DNA of 42,801 bases from Candidatus Bipolaricaulota bacterium (GCA_030603215.1 JAUVYF010000004.1:1-42801); one strand, 5' to 3'; positions 19,125 through 29,170 are shown, counted from the stretch's first letter. Notes: generated from the letters alone by a model not told the origin. Numbers and translations are program-made.

Positions 19125-21218
19125 ATGATGTGGCGTTCCACGCTAGTTAGCTCAGTGCTGATACTTGTATTCTCTGTAGTAGTTATCGCGTCGACGGGGA
19201 ATCTTGAATACGTGGACTCGATCCTCGATCTGACGACCTCATACTACCCGCAGGTGGCGCGGCTCTCCTATGATCCGATACCAGGATTGACCGAGCCGGC
19301 CTACAGCGGTACGCCAGCGTACGCCTCGGTCACACTTGCCGAGAGGAGCTTCGCGCTGGCCCTCGAACGGGACGGCGACAGCGGGAAGCTGTACGTAGAC
19401 GCTGATGGGAGCAAGGCTCTAGCGCGTGTCGATTGGATCCAGCAACTGTGGGACGGGAGCTATATGGGGAGCGTATCCTTCCAACTGCCGGCAAGTGATG
19501 GCAACAGCACGCGCGCGTATCGCCTCGCCCTTGTGTGGACCCCGGCGACGCCGATGGTGATCACCTACTTCCGCGACAACCGCCAGGAAGGGCAGATCGA
19601 GCTTGGAGGAGTGACGTATAGGATCGCGATCATTGATGAGAATAGCGATGGCATGTTCGACGATCTGGATCATGATCTACTCCTGATCGACATCGATCAG
19701 GACAGTGAACTCCTGACGAGCTCCGATTCTCACGAGCGGTACTGGCTTGATGCCCCGTTCAACATCGATGGCACAGTGTACGCGGCGACGAGCGTCTCCC
19801 GCAACGGCTCCAGGATTGTGATCGACAAATCGGATAGGTGGGTTGAGGCGAATGCCCCGCTTACTGTAGGTTCTCCCGCTCCACACTTCTCCGTTGTCGA
19901 TGCGGATGGAGAGAGACTTTCTCTCTCCTCTCTACAGGGGAAGATCGTTGTTCTAGATTTCTGGGCGAGTTGGTGCGCCCCGTGTCTTTATGAGCTTCCA
20001 TATGTGGAAGCGATCGCCAACGACTACGCGGATCGCGGGGTTGTAGTAATCGGGATTGACAGCGATCGCAGCGAGGGGGCATTCAGAAGCGCGGTCTCGT
20101 ATTTCGGCCTTACCTATCGGCAGGTGTTCGATGGGGCTGATGGAAAGATCTCCTCTCTGTACCGCGTTTCTGGAATACCAATGACGTATCTTATTGACCG
20201 TGACGGAATAATCCGCGGCAAGCGACTGCGCGGTGACGATCTCAAGCAGGCAGTCGTCTCCTCCCTCGCTTCGGTGGGTGCCGCAGATGCTGCATTGTCA
20301 CAGGAGGGGATCCTTTCTTTTGCCGTCTCTCCGGCGGAGATAGCGCTCTCTCCCGCTAGTACGACGCTGCTTCAGCTGTCGATGGACAATAGATCGATCC
20401 ATCCGGCAGATGACATCGCGGTGACCCTCGTCGAAGCGGAGGGGTTCTCTCTCGATCCCGCGGAAGCGGGCCTTGAGGTACTCCAACCGTTCAGCAAGGG
20501 GATGCTAGAGGTGAGACTTACTTCCTCACCCGATGTGCCTATAGGGACGGACGAGATCGCTCTACAGGTGATCTACACCTACTGTATCGACATTAGCTGC
20601 CTCCAGATCGTTGATGAGGTTCCAGTCACGGTTGTTGTCGGCAGGAGCGGGGGGACGACAACTACGAAGCGGGAACTCCCTGCGTGGCTTGTGATGAGCA
20701 TCGTGGGAGGGCTGGTTGGTGTAGGTGTCGCACTGTGGCGGCTAACTGGTGCGCACCTTCCTCTGTACATCGCCTTGTGTACGGTCATAGTTGCCGGTTT
20801 CGTGTATGGTGTTATCCTTGGTCAGCACGAGCAAGCGCAAGGAATCGCTGCTGTGCTGTGCACCTCATGTGTCGGGATCGATGAGGTGAGAGGGGAAGCG
20901 CCTCCCCTCTCCGACAGTGCGATCTCGGCTCTGGCTGGGCTTGAGAAGAGCATCGATCTGATCGTGTTCTACGCCCCATGGTGCCGCACTTGTCCGTATG
21001 CAGAGTCGATGGTGAGGGAGATGGCAGAGCGAACGGATCTCCTATCCTACAGTTTCGTGAACGTGGACACGAATCGCGAGCTGGCGGAGTCCAATGGAGT
21101 TATCCGCTCCAAGCGGACGATCGTACCGGCGATAGTGCGCGTGGATACCGGCGACATCATCTTTGGCATCGAGGACCTGGAAGCGCGCCTGCTCAAGGTC
21201 CTTGCGGGAGAATCATGA
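19125..21218 (+). CDS. Membrane-anchored protein with two thioredoxin domains (TlpA-like plus C-terminal thioredoxin)
   Basis: 697 residues. Signal peptide (about 1-25), an N-terminal beta-rich region with an Asp-rich IIDENSDGMFDDLDHD loop, then a TlpA/AhpC-TSA domain with WCAPC (Cys284, Cys287) and cis-Pro motif VSGIPMTYLID. A beta domain follows (about 390-505), then two membrane helices (about 518-540 and 544-566). The C-terminal thioredoxin domain has WCRTC (Cys620, Cys623). If both active sites face outward, it may pass reducing equivalents between disulfide centres. GGAGG precedes the ATG. Its stop overlaps the polyferredoxin start (ATGA), implying joint function. Confidence 0.88.
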   Translation: MMWRSTLVSSVLILVFSVVVIASTGNLEYVDSILDLTTSYYPQVARLSYDPIPGLTEPAYSGTPAYASVTLAERSFALALERDGDSGKLYVDADGSKALARVDWIQQLWDGSYMGSVSFQLPASDGNSTRAYRLALVWTPATPMVITYFRDNRQEGQIELGGVTYRIAIIDENSDGMFDDLDHDLLLIDIDQDSELLTSSDSHERYWLDAPFNIDGTVYAATSVSRNGSRIVIDKSDRWVEANAPLTVGSPAPHFSVVDADGERLSLSSLQGKIVVLDFWASWCAPCLYELPYVEAIANDYADRGVVVIGIDSDRSEGAFRSAVSYFGLTYRQVFDGADGKISSLYRVSGIPMTYLIDRDGIIRGKRLRGDDLKQAVVSSLASVGAADAALSQEGILSFAVSPAEIALSPASTTLLQLSMDNRSIHPADDIAVTLVEAEGFSLDPAEAGLEVLQPFSKGMLEVRLTSSPDVPIGTDEIALQVIYTYCIDISCLQIVDEVPVTVVVGRSGGTTTTKRELPAWLVMSIVGGLVGVGVALWRLTGAHLPLYIALCTVIVAGFVYGVILGQHEQAQGIAAVLCTSCVGIDEVRGEAPPLSDSAISALAGLEKSIDLIVFYAPWCRTCPYAESMVREMAERTDLLSYSFVNVDTNRELAESNGVIRSKRTIVPAIVRVDTGDIIFGIEDLEARLLKVLAGES

Positions 21219-22027
21219 GGCTATCATTGATACGGCGGACAAGTCAAGGGTTTGGGCTGTTCCTTGCCCTGTTCGGGTTCACTGGGATTGGCATGACGCA
21301 CATCATCTTTCCTGGGCTGCACTGCTACGCGTGTCCCCTCTCGGTAACGATTTGCCCGATAGGGCTGATGCAGAATCTCGTGATTTTGGGTACCGTTCCT
21401 TACTTCTGGATTGGAGCGATTGTGGCCTATGGCCTTGCTGCCGGGCGTGGTTTCTGTGGCTGGTTTTGTCCTTTCGGGATGTTGAACGATCTTCTATCGT
21501 TCAACAAGACGCGCATCATCAGGAGTCTCTCCTACTCCAAGTATGCGGTACTCGTGGGGACACTTGTCTCCGCCTGGGCGTTCGCCGACACGATATTCTG
21601 CAAGCTTTGCCCAGCCGCATCGATCGAGGCGTCGATACCCTATTTCTTCATGGGGATAGCGCGCGTCAATCGACCGTTCATCATCCACATGATCTCCCTC
21701 GGGGTTGTGCTCGCAGGGATGGCGCTCATTGCGCGATTCTGGTGTCGTTACCTGTGCCCGATGGGGGGAATCCTGTCACTGTTCAACAGGGTCAGCTTTC
21801 TGCACTTGAAGCTTGATAGCAGTCGGTGTTCGAGCTGTGACGCGTGCACCGCAGCGTGCCCGATGGGCTTGAAACCGCACGAGGAGTACGATAGCCACAA
21901 CTGCATAAAGTGTGGTAAGTGTATTACCACGTGCTCGCTCGGCGCGCTTTCGCTGAGCCTGTTACCTCAGTTACCGCTCTTGCGACGGCACCAGAGGAAA
22001 GGTTGCGTTCCAGATGAGAGCGGGTAA
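21215..22027 (+). CDS. NapH/YccM-like membrane polyferredoxin
   Basis: 270 residues with about five membrane helices. Cysteine motifs: CYACPLSVTICPIG (about 38-51), GFCGWFCPFG (about 78), FCKLCPA (about 128), WCRYLCPMGG (about 175), then two C-terminal [4Fe-4S] motifs, CSSCDACTAACPMG (about 205) and CIKCGKCITTCSLG (about 230). The second ends CS instead of CP. Such proteins carry electrons across or along the membrane. I use ATG 21215, overlapping the preceding stop; the ORF-track start at 20978 is a shadow inside that gene. With a reductant such as ferredoxin, it could feed the thioredoxin domains of its partner. Confidence 0.9.
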   Translation: MRLSLIRRTSQGFGLFLALFGFTGIGMTHIIFPGLHCYACPLSVTICPIGLMQNLVILGTVPYFWIGAIVAYGLAAGRGFCGWFCPFGMLNDLLSFNKTRIIRSLSYSKYAVLVGTLVSAWAFADTIFCKLCPAASIEASIPYFFMGIARVNRPFIIHMISLGVVLAGMALIARFWCRYLCPMGGILSLFNRVSFLHLKLDSSRCSSCDACTAACPMGLKPHEEYDSHNCIKCGKCITTCSLGALSLSLLPQLPLLRRHQRKGCVPDESG

Positions 22028-22222
22028 ACTGTTATCGTAGGTAGGTAACTATCGACTAACGAGTATCGCTAGGTCATGTACGCACGTTTCCCTGACGAAG
22101 AATGTATCACGGATGGATCATATTCCTTTTGCATGAGAGCGAAGGTAATTTGCTCTTGCTCCTGAAACACATCTTTGTAGAGCGGTGTGTGACGATGCTA
22201 ATGAGAGGAAAATGGAGGAATG

Positions 22223-24316
22223 ATGAGCAAGGCAAGGGATATTACTAAGATTCGCAACATTGGGATAATGGCTCATATCGATGCTGGTAAGACTACGGTG
22301 ACGGAGCGGATTCTCTTCTTCACCGGGAGGAGCCACAAGATTGGCGAGGTAGATGATGGTGAGGCTACCATGGACTGGATGATCCAGGAGCAAGAGAGGG
22401 GGATCACGATCACCTCTGCGGCAACGACAACCTATTGGAAGAACCATCGGGTGAACATCATCGATACGCCAGGACACGTCGATTTCACGGCGGAGGTGGA
22501 GCGATCCTTACGTGTACTCGATGGAGCGGTGGTCCTCTTTTGTGCCGTAGGAGGCGTGCAACCCCAGTCGGAGACTGTGTGGCGCCAGGCCGAGAAGTAC
22601 CGTGTTCCCCGCATCGCCTTTGTCAACAAAATGGACCGCACCGGCGCGGATTTCGAGGGTGTGGTGGAGGAGATCAAGAAGGAGCTTGGCGCTAACGCGG
22701 TTCCAGTCGTCATCCCAATCGGAGAAGAAGCTTGCTTTCAAGGGTTGATCGACCTCGTGGACATGAAAGCAGTCTACTACGACGATACGCCGAAGGGGGC
22801 TGTCATCCGCGAGGAGGATATCCCTGAGGAACTGCTACCGCGGGCACACCAGGCGAAAGAGGAGATGATCGAGCGGATCAGCGAGCAGGACGATCACCTG
22901 ATGGAGCAATTCCTTAATGGAGAGACGCCTGCTCGGGAGAATGTCGTACGCGCCATTCGGATGGCGACGATTGAGGGACGGTTCATCCCGGTTCTATGCG
23001 GAGCAGCGTTCAAGAACAAGGGAGTGCGCCGTCTGCTCGACGCGATTGTCGATTACCTCCCCTCGCCGGGTGATCTTCCCCCAGTGATTGGAGCATACCG
23101 AAAGGAGAACAAGGATATCGTTAGAAATCCGAGCGATGATGCGCCACTTGCTGCGCTCGCGTTCAAGGTTCAAACCGACAAACACATAGGAAAACTTACC
23201 TATGTTCGTGTCTACTCCGGGGTGTTGAAGGCAGGGGAGTTCGTGCTGAACTCTAGCGGGCAGAAGAAACAGCGCGTTGGCCGGCTATTCGAGATGCACG
23301 CCAACCATCGAGAGGCGGTCGAGGAGATGCACGCCGGCGAGGTTGGTGCAGTAGTAGGGCTTGCAGACACCCGCACCGGTGATACGCTCTGCACTTCAGA
23401 GCACCCTATCGTGTTGGAGTCGATCGAGTTTCCGTCACCGGTGATCGGCGTGTCCGTGGCGCCAACAAGTGGGGAGGATCGAGACAAACTGGCTAAGGCC
23501 CTTCACCGTCTCGCCGAAGAGGACCCAACCTTTGTGGTGCGTTCGAACGTTGAAACAGGTGAGGTGATCATCTCGGGGATGGGAGAGTTGCACTTGGAGA
23601 TCATCATCGATCGTCTGCACCGTGAGTTCAACGTGAAAGCCGCTGTTGGCACGCCTCAGGTAGCGTATCGGGAGACGATCATTGGGTCGATCGACCACGA
23701 GTACCGCCACGTCAAACAGACCGGAGGTCGAGGTCAGTACGCACATATGGTGTTCCGAGTCGAGCCCAGCAAGGCGGGCGCTGGGCTACAGTTCGACGAT
23801 GAGATCAAGGGAGGGAAGATCTCGCGTGAGTTCCTCCGCGCGATCGAACGGGGAATCATAGGCGCGATGGCCAAGGGGCCGTACGCGGGATTCCCGATGG
23901 TCGACATCAAGGTCGTAGTTTACGATGGGTCGATGCATGAAGTGGATTCTTCAGAGCAGGCGTTCCGCACCTGTGGGGCAAATGGATTTCGGGAGGCATG
24001 CAAGAAGGCCGGTCTTCAGCTTCTCGAACCAACGATGAGCGTCGAGGTGACCGCGCCTGAGGATTACACCGGAGCGGTTAGCGGAAGTGTGGCTGGGAAA
24101 CGCGGGAAGATCATCGCGATAGATACGAAGAGGAACGCAACGATCGTACGCGCGTTGGTCCCGCTAGGGGAGATGTTCGGTTACGCCTCCGAGCTGCGAA
24201 ACATCACCAGCGGCCGGGGGAACTTCACAATGCACTTTGAACACTACGAGGCGGTCCCATACGCCCTTTCCGAGGAGATCGTCGCCGCGCGACGAGAGGG
24301 AAAGGAGAAGCGATAA
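22223..24316 (+). CDS. fusA: Translation elongation factor G
   Basis: GTPase that drives ribosomal translocation. 697 residues, with the five-domain EF-G order: G1 AHIDAGKTT (about 17-25), switch [12 protein letters not shown]3 DTPGHVDF, G4 NKMD, then domain II ([20 protein letters not shown]), domain III ([14 protein letters not shown]), domain IV ([14 protein letters not shown], with the loop [12 protein letters not shown]), domain V ([18 protein letters not shown]). It looks like the canonical EF-G1 rather than a tetracycline-protection variant. It is not beside rpsL/rpsG/tuf here. The second ATG (22223) is better spaced from GGAGG than the first (22220). Confidence 0.95.
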   Translation: MSKARDITKIRNIGIMAHIDAGKTTVTERILFFTGRSHKIGEVDDGEATMDWMIQEQERGITITSAATTTYWKNHRVNIIDTPGHVDFTAEVERSLRVLDGAVVLFCAVGGVQPQSETVWRQAEKYRVPRIAFVNKMDRTGADFEGVVEEIKKELGANAVPVVIPIGEEACFQGLIDLVDMKAVYYDDTPKGAVIREEDIPEELLPRAHQAKEEMIERISEQDDHLMEQFLNGETPARENVVRAIRMATIEGRFIPVLCGAAFKNKGVRRLLDAIVDYLPSPGDLPPVIGAYRKENKDIVRNPSDDAPLAALAFKVQTDKHIGKLTYVRVYSGVLKAGEFVLNSSGQKKQRVGRLFEMHANHREAVEEMHAGEVGAVVGLADTRTGDTLCTSEHPIVLESIEFPSPVIGVSVAPTSGEDRDKLAKALHRLAEEDPTFVVRSNVETGEVIISGMGELHLEIIIDRLHREFNVKAAVGTPQVAYRETIIGSIDHEYRHVKQTGGRGQYAHMVFRVEPSKAGAGLQFDDEIKGGKISREFLRAIERGIIGAMAKGPYAGFPMVDIKVVVYDGSMHEVDSSEQAFRTCGANGFREACKKAGLQLLEPTMSVEVTAPEDYTGAVSGSVAGKRGKIIAIDTKRNATIVRALVPLGEMFGYASELRNITSGRGNFTMHFEHYEAVPYALSEEIVAARREGKEKR

Positions 24317-24416
24317 GACTAGCGGGATTGACGAACTATCCCAGAATCATCTACTCGCGACCAGCCCGGGTTGCAGTGTTGTGCACACCTTACGGGAGTA
24401 GTTCACAGAAGCCTTC

Positions 24417-25241
24417 TCACCCGCTTCGCTTCAGCCGACCGGTGCGTTTAGCGTACCGCTCCACGCGGCCGAAGATGAACAGACCCACCATAATCACTGC
24501 TGTACCTGCTGCGATCAGGATGAAGACAATGGAGAGAAGAGAGCGGGTCGACTGGCCGTGCAGGAGGCAGCCGCGCATTCCCTTAATAACGTAGGTTGCG
24601 GGTGAGGCGGAGGAGACCACCTGTAGCCATGCGGGTAGTGTCTCCACTGGGTAGTAGACCCCAGAGATGAGGAGGAGGATCGCTGCGGCGGCGTTCGTCA
24701 TCTGCGCGCCCCTCTCCGGATAGAGGAGAGGGAGGACCGCGGCGACGATGCCTAGGCCGACGAATGACACACTGCCCGCCAACAGAAGAAGGACCGCTCC
24801 GGGAAGGTTCGCCCCCGCAAGGTCGAGGTTAAAGAACGAGGCAACGATGATCAGGATTACGAGCGTGCGTAAGATCCCGTAGATGATGGCGAACAAGGTT
24901 GTGCCAACGAGATGAGTCGCTCGCGAGACCGGGGCCATGAATGTGTATTCGATCGTCCCCTCCCATCGCTCCCAGGCGATCATTTCGGAGATCGAGTAGA
25001 AGATCACCGAGAGGTACGACCAGATCAGGGTTCCCACCAACAAATAGGTGATAAGGTACTGCGTGTCGAGGGTTTGCCCAGTGATCTTTTCCATTCCCGC
25101 GCCGATGTAAGTGACGGCGAGGGAATTAACGAGTGAGTAGATCAGCCACACAACTTCCCAACCCCAGTAACGCTTGATCAGGTTGATGTTCCGCTCGATA
25201 AAGGCGTAAGCAACCCGCATCTCCTTCATAAATGGGTTCAC
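24417..25241 (-). CDS. ABC-2 type transporter permease
   Basis: 274 residues with six hydrophobic segments typical of the ABC-2 fold: entry IERNINLIKRYWGWEVVWLIYSL, cytoplasmic loop RWEGTIEYTFMAPVSR (coupling region), helices near 100-150 and 160-190, and the family's LLLISGVYYPVETLPAWLQVVSSASPATY with the C-terminal amphipathic part. It exports an unknown substrate with the ATPase encoded just upstream; the start is GTG overlapping the ATPase stop (GTGA). Convergent with fusA. The gap (24349-24399) holds a CTACTC..GAGTAG hairpin without a U-tract. Confidence 0.93.
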   Translation of the reverse strand: MNPFMKEMRVAYAFIERNINLIKRYWGWEVVWLIYSLVNSLAVTYIGAGMEKITGQTLDTQYLITYLLVGTLIWSYLSVIFYSISEMIAWERWEGTIEYTFMAPVSRATHLVGTTLFAIIYGILRTLVILIIVASFFNLDLAGANLPGAVLLLLAGSVSFVGLGIVAAVLPLLYPERGAQMTNAAAAILLLISGVYYPVETLPAWLQVVSSASPATYVIKGMRGCLLHGQSTRSLLSIVFILIAAGTAVIMVGLFIFGRVERYAKRTGRLKRSG

Positions 25242-26056
25242 TTGTCTTGCTCCTTCTCCTCCATCTTCTTGCCCGTAAGCTCGATGAATACGTCCTCCAA
25301 TGTTGCGTCCTGCCCATTGCGTCGGCTTACCGATCGCTTCAGGCCCTGAGGAGTGTCAAGAGCAATGATCTTCCCCTCGTCGATGATTGCGATGCGGTCG
25401 CACAGCCGGTCGGCCTCCTCCATATCGTGTGTGGTGAGGAGGATCGTTGCACGATGTGCCTCACGTATCTCGCGTACGAAAGCCTGCACGTCACGCTTCG
25501 AGTAGGGGTCGAGGCCAGTCGTCGGCTCATCCAGAAGGAGGAGAGTAGGCGAGGTGAGGAAGCCTCGTGCTACTGCGACCTTCTGTTGCATCCCCCGCGA
25601 CATGTTCTCCATCGGGGAGGTGAACGTCTCCTCCTTTAGGCCGAGGCGGAGCATGATCTTTCGCATCTTCTCGCGCGCTTGCCGAATCGGCATCCCGTAG
25701 AGGCGAGCAGCGTAAGCCAGGTTCTCCAATGGAGAGAACTTCTTGAAGAAGGCGGCGTCGACCGAGACGCGGTTGATCAACCGCTTGACCGCGAACGGTT
25801 CCTTCTCGACATCATGACCAAAAATGTGGATTGTGCCAGAGTCGGGGAGGAGGAGCGTGGAGAGAAGCCTGATTAGGGTTGATTTTCCCGATCCATTAGG
25901 GCCAAGAACCCCGAAGATCTCTCGGCGAGAGACCGACATGCTTATCCCAGAGAGTGCGACTACTTTCTCTTTTTTCGTATTAAGGAAGCGTTTGGCACGT
26001 TCCTTCTTGATGAAAACCTTGGAAACCTGTTTGATTTCGAGTGCGGGGGTACTCAT
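25238..26056 (-). CDS. ABC-2 type transporter ATP-binding protein
   Basis: 272 residues, with an N-terminal insertion of basic residues (KKERAKRFLNTKKEKV) before the core. Walker A GPNGSGKST (about 54-62), signature NMSRGMQQKVAVARG (the MSRGMQQ variant replaces LSGGQ, as in DrrA/NatA-like exporters), Walker B LLLLDEPTTGLD, H-loop LTTHDMEE. AAGGAG lies in front of the ATG. Forms a two-gene exporter with the permease. The daunorubicin- or sodium-exporter-like class does not identify the cargo. Confidence 0.94.
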   Translation of the reverse strand: MSTPALEIKQVSKVFIKKERAKRFLNTKKEKVVALSGISMSVSRREIFGVLGPNGSGKSTLIRLLSTLLLPDSGTIHIFGHDVEKEPFAVKRLINRVSVDAAFFKKFSPLENLAYAARLYGMPIRQAREKMRKIMLRLGLKEETFTSPMENMSRGMQQKVAVARGFLTSPTLLLLDEPTTGLDPYSKRDVQAFVREIREAHRATILLTTHDMEEADRLCDRIAIIDEGKIIALDTPQGLKRSVSRRNGQDATLEDVFIELTGKKMEEKEQDK

Positions 26057-26520
26057 AGTAACTCCTTGGAGAATTGAGAAGAGGGAAAACTAACCGGCAA
26101 AAAAGCGAATAAGACCACAAACGACACGTGGACCTATGCTAAAGCACTTTATTCCTCACCATTATCGTACCCCCCCAAGTAGGTCTTGTGGGACCGGTTG
26201 TTTTGAAAGAACTGAAAGCAGTATACAAACACGGAAAGGCGATGTCAAGGACCGAATTGATTCATCTAGAATGTACTCCAAACCGTATCGTTGCCTCACC
26301 TAAGAAATGTACTCAAAACAGGAGGTTTACCCTGCGGGATAAGTAAAGACCTGCCCTCACGGGAACTAGCCAGCCGGAAGAGCTACATCATACTAAGCCG
26401 GATGTCTCCGCGGCGACAAATGTTGGCTCCCACCCTTGACAAGGAGGGCACTCTCGTCAATTCTGCAGAGCCCATCTCCCAAGGTATAATCAGGGGGTTG
26501 TTATAAGGAGGCAGTAAGAG
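26057..26520. other. Gene-free stretch before the metal permease
   Basis: No gene seen. 26272-26322 shares blocks (ACTCCA, AACCGT, GTTGCCTCA, GTACTC.AAA) in the same order with the reverse complement of about 30478-30552, probably relics of one element. A good -10 (TATAAT, 26485-26490) lies 31 nt before the next ATG. The TTGACA at 26436-26441 is too far away (43 nt) to be its -35, so activation by a regulator is possible. Confidence 0.5.
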
Positions 26521-27558
26521 ATGCTTAACGTGATACAGGAGATCCTCTTGGCCTCCTGGCAGATGCTCGGACACATGGCTCTGTTTCTCCTGCTCGGGTT
26601 TCTCATCGCTGGAGCGCTGTCAGTCGGCATGTCGACAGAATGGCTGCAACGGCATCTGGGTCGAGGAGGGATCAAGCCGGTCATCAAGGCGACGCTCCTT
26701 GGTGTTCCTCTCCCCCTCTGCTCCTGTGGGGTGATACCTGTGTCGGCTTCGATGCGCCGCCATGGGGCAAGTCGCGCAGCTACGACGGCATTCCTTCTCT
26801 CCACCCCACAGACGGGGATCGATTCGATACTCGTCACCTACTCACTCCTTGGTGGCGCATTCGCGGTTTTCCGGCCGCTGGCCGCCCTTGTTACCGGTAT
26901 CATTGGCGGCATCATGGTGATGCTTATGGGTAAGGATCATGCGCAAGCGGACCCTCTCAAGAACCGGATAGTAACACCGCAAACAGGCGAACATACAAAT
27001 CGGTCGATTCCGATACAGATCCTGCGTTACGGATTTGCCACCCTTCCAGGAGAGATCGGCTTGACTTTGATTGTAGGGATAGTGATCGCCGGCGCGATAA
27101 GCGCTCTCGTACCCGTAGGAAGCGTTTCGGCGTATATCGGAGGAGGGATTGTATCGATCCTTATCATGATGGCCGCGGGAATTCCGATGTATGTCTGCGC
27201 TACCGCATCCATCCCAATTGCGGCGGGGCTGCTACAGGTTGGAGTATCATTTGGTGCGGTGTTTGCGTTTCTCATTGCAGGTCCGGCGACGAATGCCGCC
27301 ACGTTGACCACCCTGTGGAGGGTCCTTGGGCGACGGACGACGGTGATCTTCCTGGCAGCGATCGCCGCAAGCGCGATTGGATTCGGTCTACTGCTCAACG
27401 CTCTTGTTCCCGTAGCGAATCAGGTGCTCCCTCAGCTTGCCGCTGCTCCGTACGTAGAGGGCGGAGGAGTACTGAATAACGCGATGGGGGCACTATTGCT
27501 TGCCGTATTGATTGTGTCAAGATCGCTACGCACCAAGAACTTGGAGAAAAAACAGTAA
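26521..27558 (+). CDS. SO_0444-family (DUF318) permease, probable Cu/Zn or metalloid efflux
   Basis: 345 residues, eight or more membrane helices in two repeats. Family hallmarks: LGVPLPLCSCGVIPVSASMRRHG (about residues 60-82) with its CSCG cysteines, LLSTPQTGIDSI, then MMAAGIPMYVCATASIPIAAGLL and FLIAGPATNAATL. Members near metal genes have been assigned to Cu/Zn efflux, and ArsP-like relatives to organoarsenical efflux. A central loop of about 40 polar residues is present. GGAGG precedes the ATG. No metal regulator or partner is seen nearby. Confidence 0.9.
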   Translation: MLNVIQEILLASWQMLGHMALFLLLGFLIAGALSVGMSTEWLQRHLGRGGIKPVIKATLLGVPLPLCSCGVIPVSASMRRHGASRAATTAFLLSTPQTGIDSILVTYSLLGGAFAVFRPLAALVTGIIGGIMVMLMGKDHAQADPLKNRIVTPQTGEHTNRSIPIQILRYGFATLPGEIGLTLIVGIVIAGAISALVPVGSVSAYIGGGIVSILIMMAAGIPMYVCATASIPIAAGLLQVGVSFGAVFAFLIAGPATNAATLTTLWRVLGRRTTVIFLAAIAASAIGFGLLLNALVPVANQVLPQLAAAPYVEGGGVLNNAMGALLLAVLIVSRSLRTKNLEKKQ

Positions 27559-27934
27559 CAAGTAATGGGTGATGGGTAACGGGTGATGAGTTCGTTGGGT
27601 TCGTTGAGTTGAAAACATAGCTGGAAGCGGAGAAAGGCAGGTCAAGTAGTTGATTGGGTGAATGGTTGCGTCTAACAAACGGTCTACGTTTTCTTGTGTA
27701 GCGTCGTACTTCATGTGCGACGTTGTCTTTGACGTTGGACACCCCAGTGCAATAGAATTGCACGGGGCAAGCAGGTTCCAACGCTACCAACGGTCTGACG
27801 ACTGATAACTGCTTCTCTTTCTGACACCTGATCCCATGACCCTTGAGTTATGGGCTGGCATGTATCTGGTCCTTCATCGCGGAGATACACTTATGTTATA
27901 CTGGTAATCAGTTCAAGTAGTCAAGGAGGCAGTG
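27559..27934. repeat. Repeat and hairpin cluster upstream of the serpin gene
   Basis: 27561-27595 is a run of AATGGGTGATGGGTAACGGG; 27590-27615 the TTCGTTGGGTTCGTTGAGTT module; 27645-27670 the AGTTGATTGGGTGAATGGTTG module. 27701-27721 is a CGTCGTAC ttcat GTGCGACG stem. 27743-27768 is CCCC-a-GTGCAAT aga ATTGCAC-g-GGGG, lying inside a larger GACGTTGGAC..GTTCCAACG pairing that also occurs without the insert at 10583-10608. No gene. Confidence 0.65.
27897..27902 (+). promoter_or_regulatory. Extended -10 box before the serpin gene
   Basis: TGTTATACT: an extended -10 (TG, one base, TATACT), 32 nt before the ATG. The -35 is poor (TTCATC at about 18 nt), which is common for extended -10 promoters. 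Confidence 0.45.
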
Positions 27935-29170
27935 ATGACCCGCCGAATACTATTGCTTGTTATGTTAGCCATTATCCTCACCTCGGTGTTGACCCAAGGA
28001 ATCACGTCTAGCAGTATCACCCTAAACAATATAGATGAACTAGCAGCTGCAAATACGGCGTTTGCCGTTGGCCTGTATAGCGCTCTTCCCAAAGAAGGGA
28101 ATCTTTTCTTTTCCCCCTTATCGATCTACATGGCATTGGCGATGACTTCCGCCGGTGCTAACGGAGACACGTTGGCACAGATGGAGGAGGCCATGCACTT
28201 CCCGTTCAGCCAGGAACAACTCCATCCAGCATTTCATGCCCTCATGTCAGCGCTGGAGAACCGCCAGTACCTTCCTGATGACCGGGGAGAAGGGTTCACT
28301 CTGAACCTGGTTAACTCTATCTGGGCGCAGAAAGGATATGCGTTCCTTGCAGATTTCCTGGACGTACTAAAGGCGTCTTATGGCACCGGAGTGCGGCTTG
28401 CGGACTTTGCTGCCGACCCTGACGCTGTACGAGACGCGATAAACATGTGGGTCGAGGAGGCAACTCATGATCGGATCGTTGATCTAATCCCACAAGGCGC
28501 GATCACTAAGGAGACTCTGCTCGCATTGGTGAATGCCATTTACTTCAATGCCCCGTGGGCGTTCCCTTTCGATGAGCAGGACACGGAGCTAGAGCCGTTC
28601 ACACTTCTTGATGGAACAGAAGTAGAAGTGCCGCTGATGCACGAAACCGAGCTACTTGGCTACGCCGAAGGCGATCAGTACCAAGCAGTGGAACTTGATT
28701 ACAATGGAAATGACCTGTCCATGGTTGTGATTCTCCCCAGTTCGGGCGCTTTTGAGGCAGTGAATTCGCGCCTCTCGCCTGCGTTCATCAGCCAGCTGAT
28801 CGGTGATCTGTCACGGGAGAATGTTATTCTTACTCTGCCAAAGTTCACCGTTGAGTGGTCAGATGTCCTCAATGATACTCTTGCGGGCTTGGGTATGCCG
28901 GATGCATTTAACAGCTCCGTTGCCGATTTCTCGGGTATCGATGGACGACGCGTATTCTTCATTGGCGCGGTCATCCACAAGGCGTTTGTATCCGTAGACG
29001 AAGCGGGAACAGAAGCTGCCGCAGCAACAGCAGTAATCATGGTAGGATCGGCACCAGGTTATCAACCAACCTACTACGAGGTTAACGTAGATCGCCCGTT
29101 CCTGTTCTTCATCCGGGATAAGGAGACACAAGCGATCTTGTTCTTTGGCCGTGTGGTCCACCCAAAGTAG
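27935..29170 (+). CDS. Secreted serpin (serine protease inhibitor)
   Basis: 411 residues with a signal peptide (RRILLLVMLAIILTSVLTQG) and the whole serpin fold: NLFFSPLSIYMALAMTSAGANGDT, LVNAIYFNAPWAFPF, LPKFTVEW, and the C-terminal DRPFLFFIRDKETQAILFFGRVV. The reactive-loop hinge is intact, VDEAGTEAAAATA: small residues at P12-P9 as required for loop insertion, so it is probably inhibitory. Counting Gly as P15 puts Ser-Ala at P1-P1', suggesting elastase- or subtilisin-like targets. GGAGG and an extended -10 stand in front. Bacterial serpins are patchy, probably acquired. It converges on msrB. Confidence 0.92.
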   Translation: MTRRILLLVMLAIILTSVLTQGITSSSITLNNIDELAAANTAFAVGLYSALPKEGNLFFSPLSIYMALAMTSAGANGDTLAQMEEAMHFPFSQEQLHPAFHALMSALENRQYLPDDRGEGFTLNLVNSIWAQKGYAFLADFLDVLKASYGTGVRLADFAADPDAVRDAINMWVEEATHDRIVDLIPQGAITKETLLALVNAIYFNAPWAFPFDEQDTELEPFTLLDGTEVEVPLMHETELLGYAEGDQYQAVELDYNGNDLSMVVILPSSGAFEAVNSRLSPAFISQLIGDLSRENVILTLPKFTVEWSDVLNDTLAGLGMPDAFNSSVADFSGIDGRRVFFIGAVIHKAFVSVDEAGTEAAAATAVIMVGSAPGYQPTYYEVNVDRPFLFFIRDKETQAILFFGRVVHPK

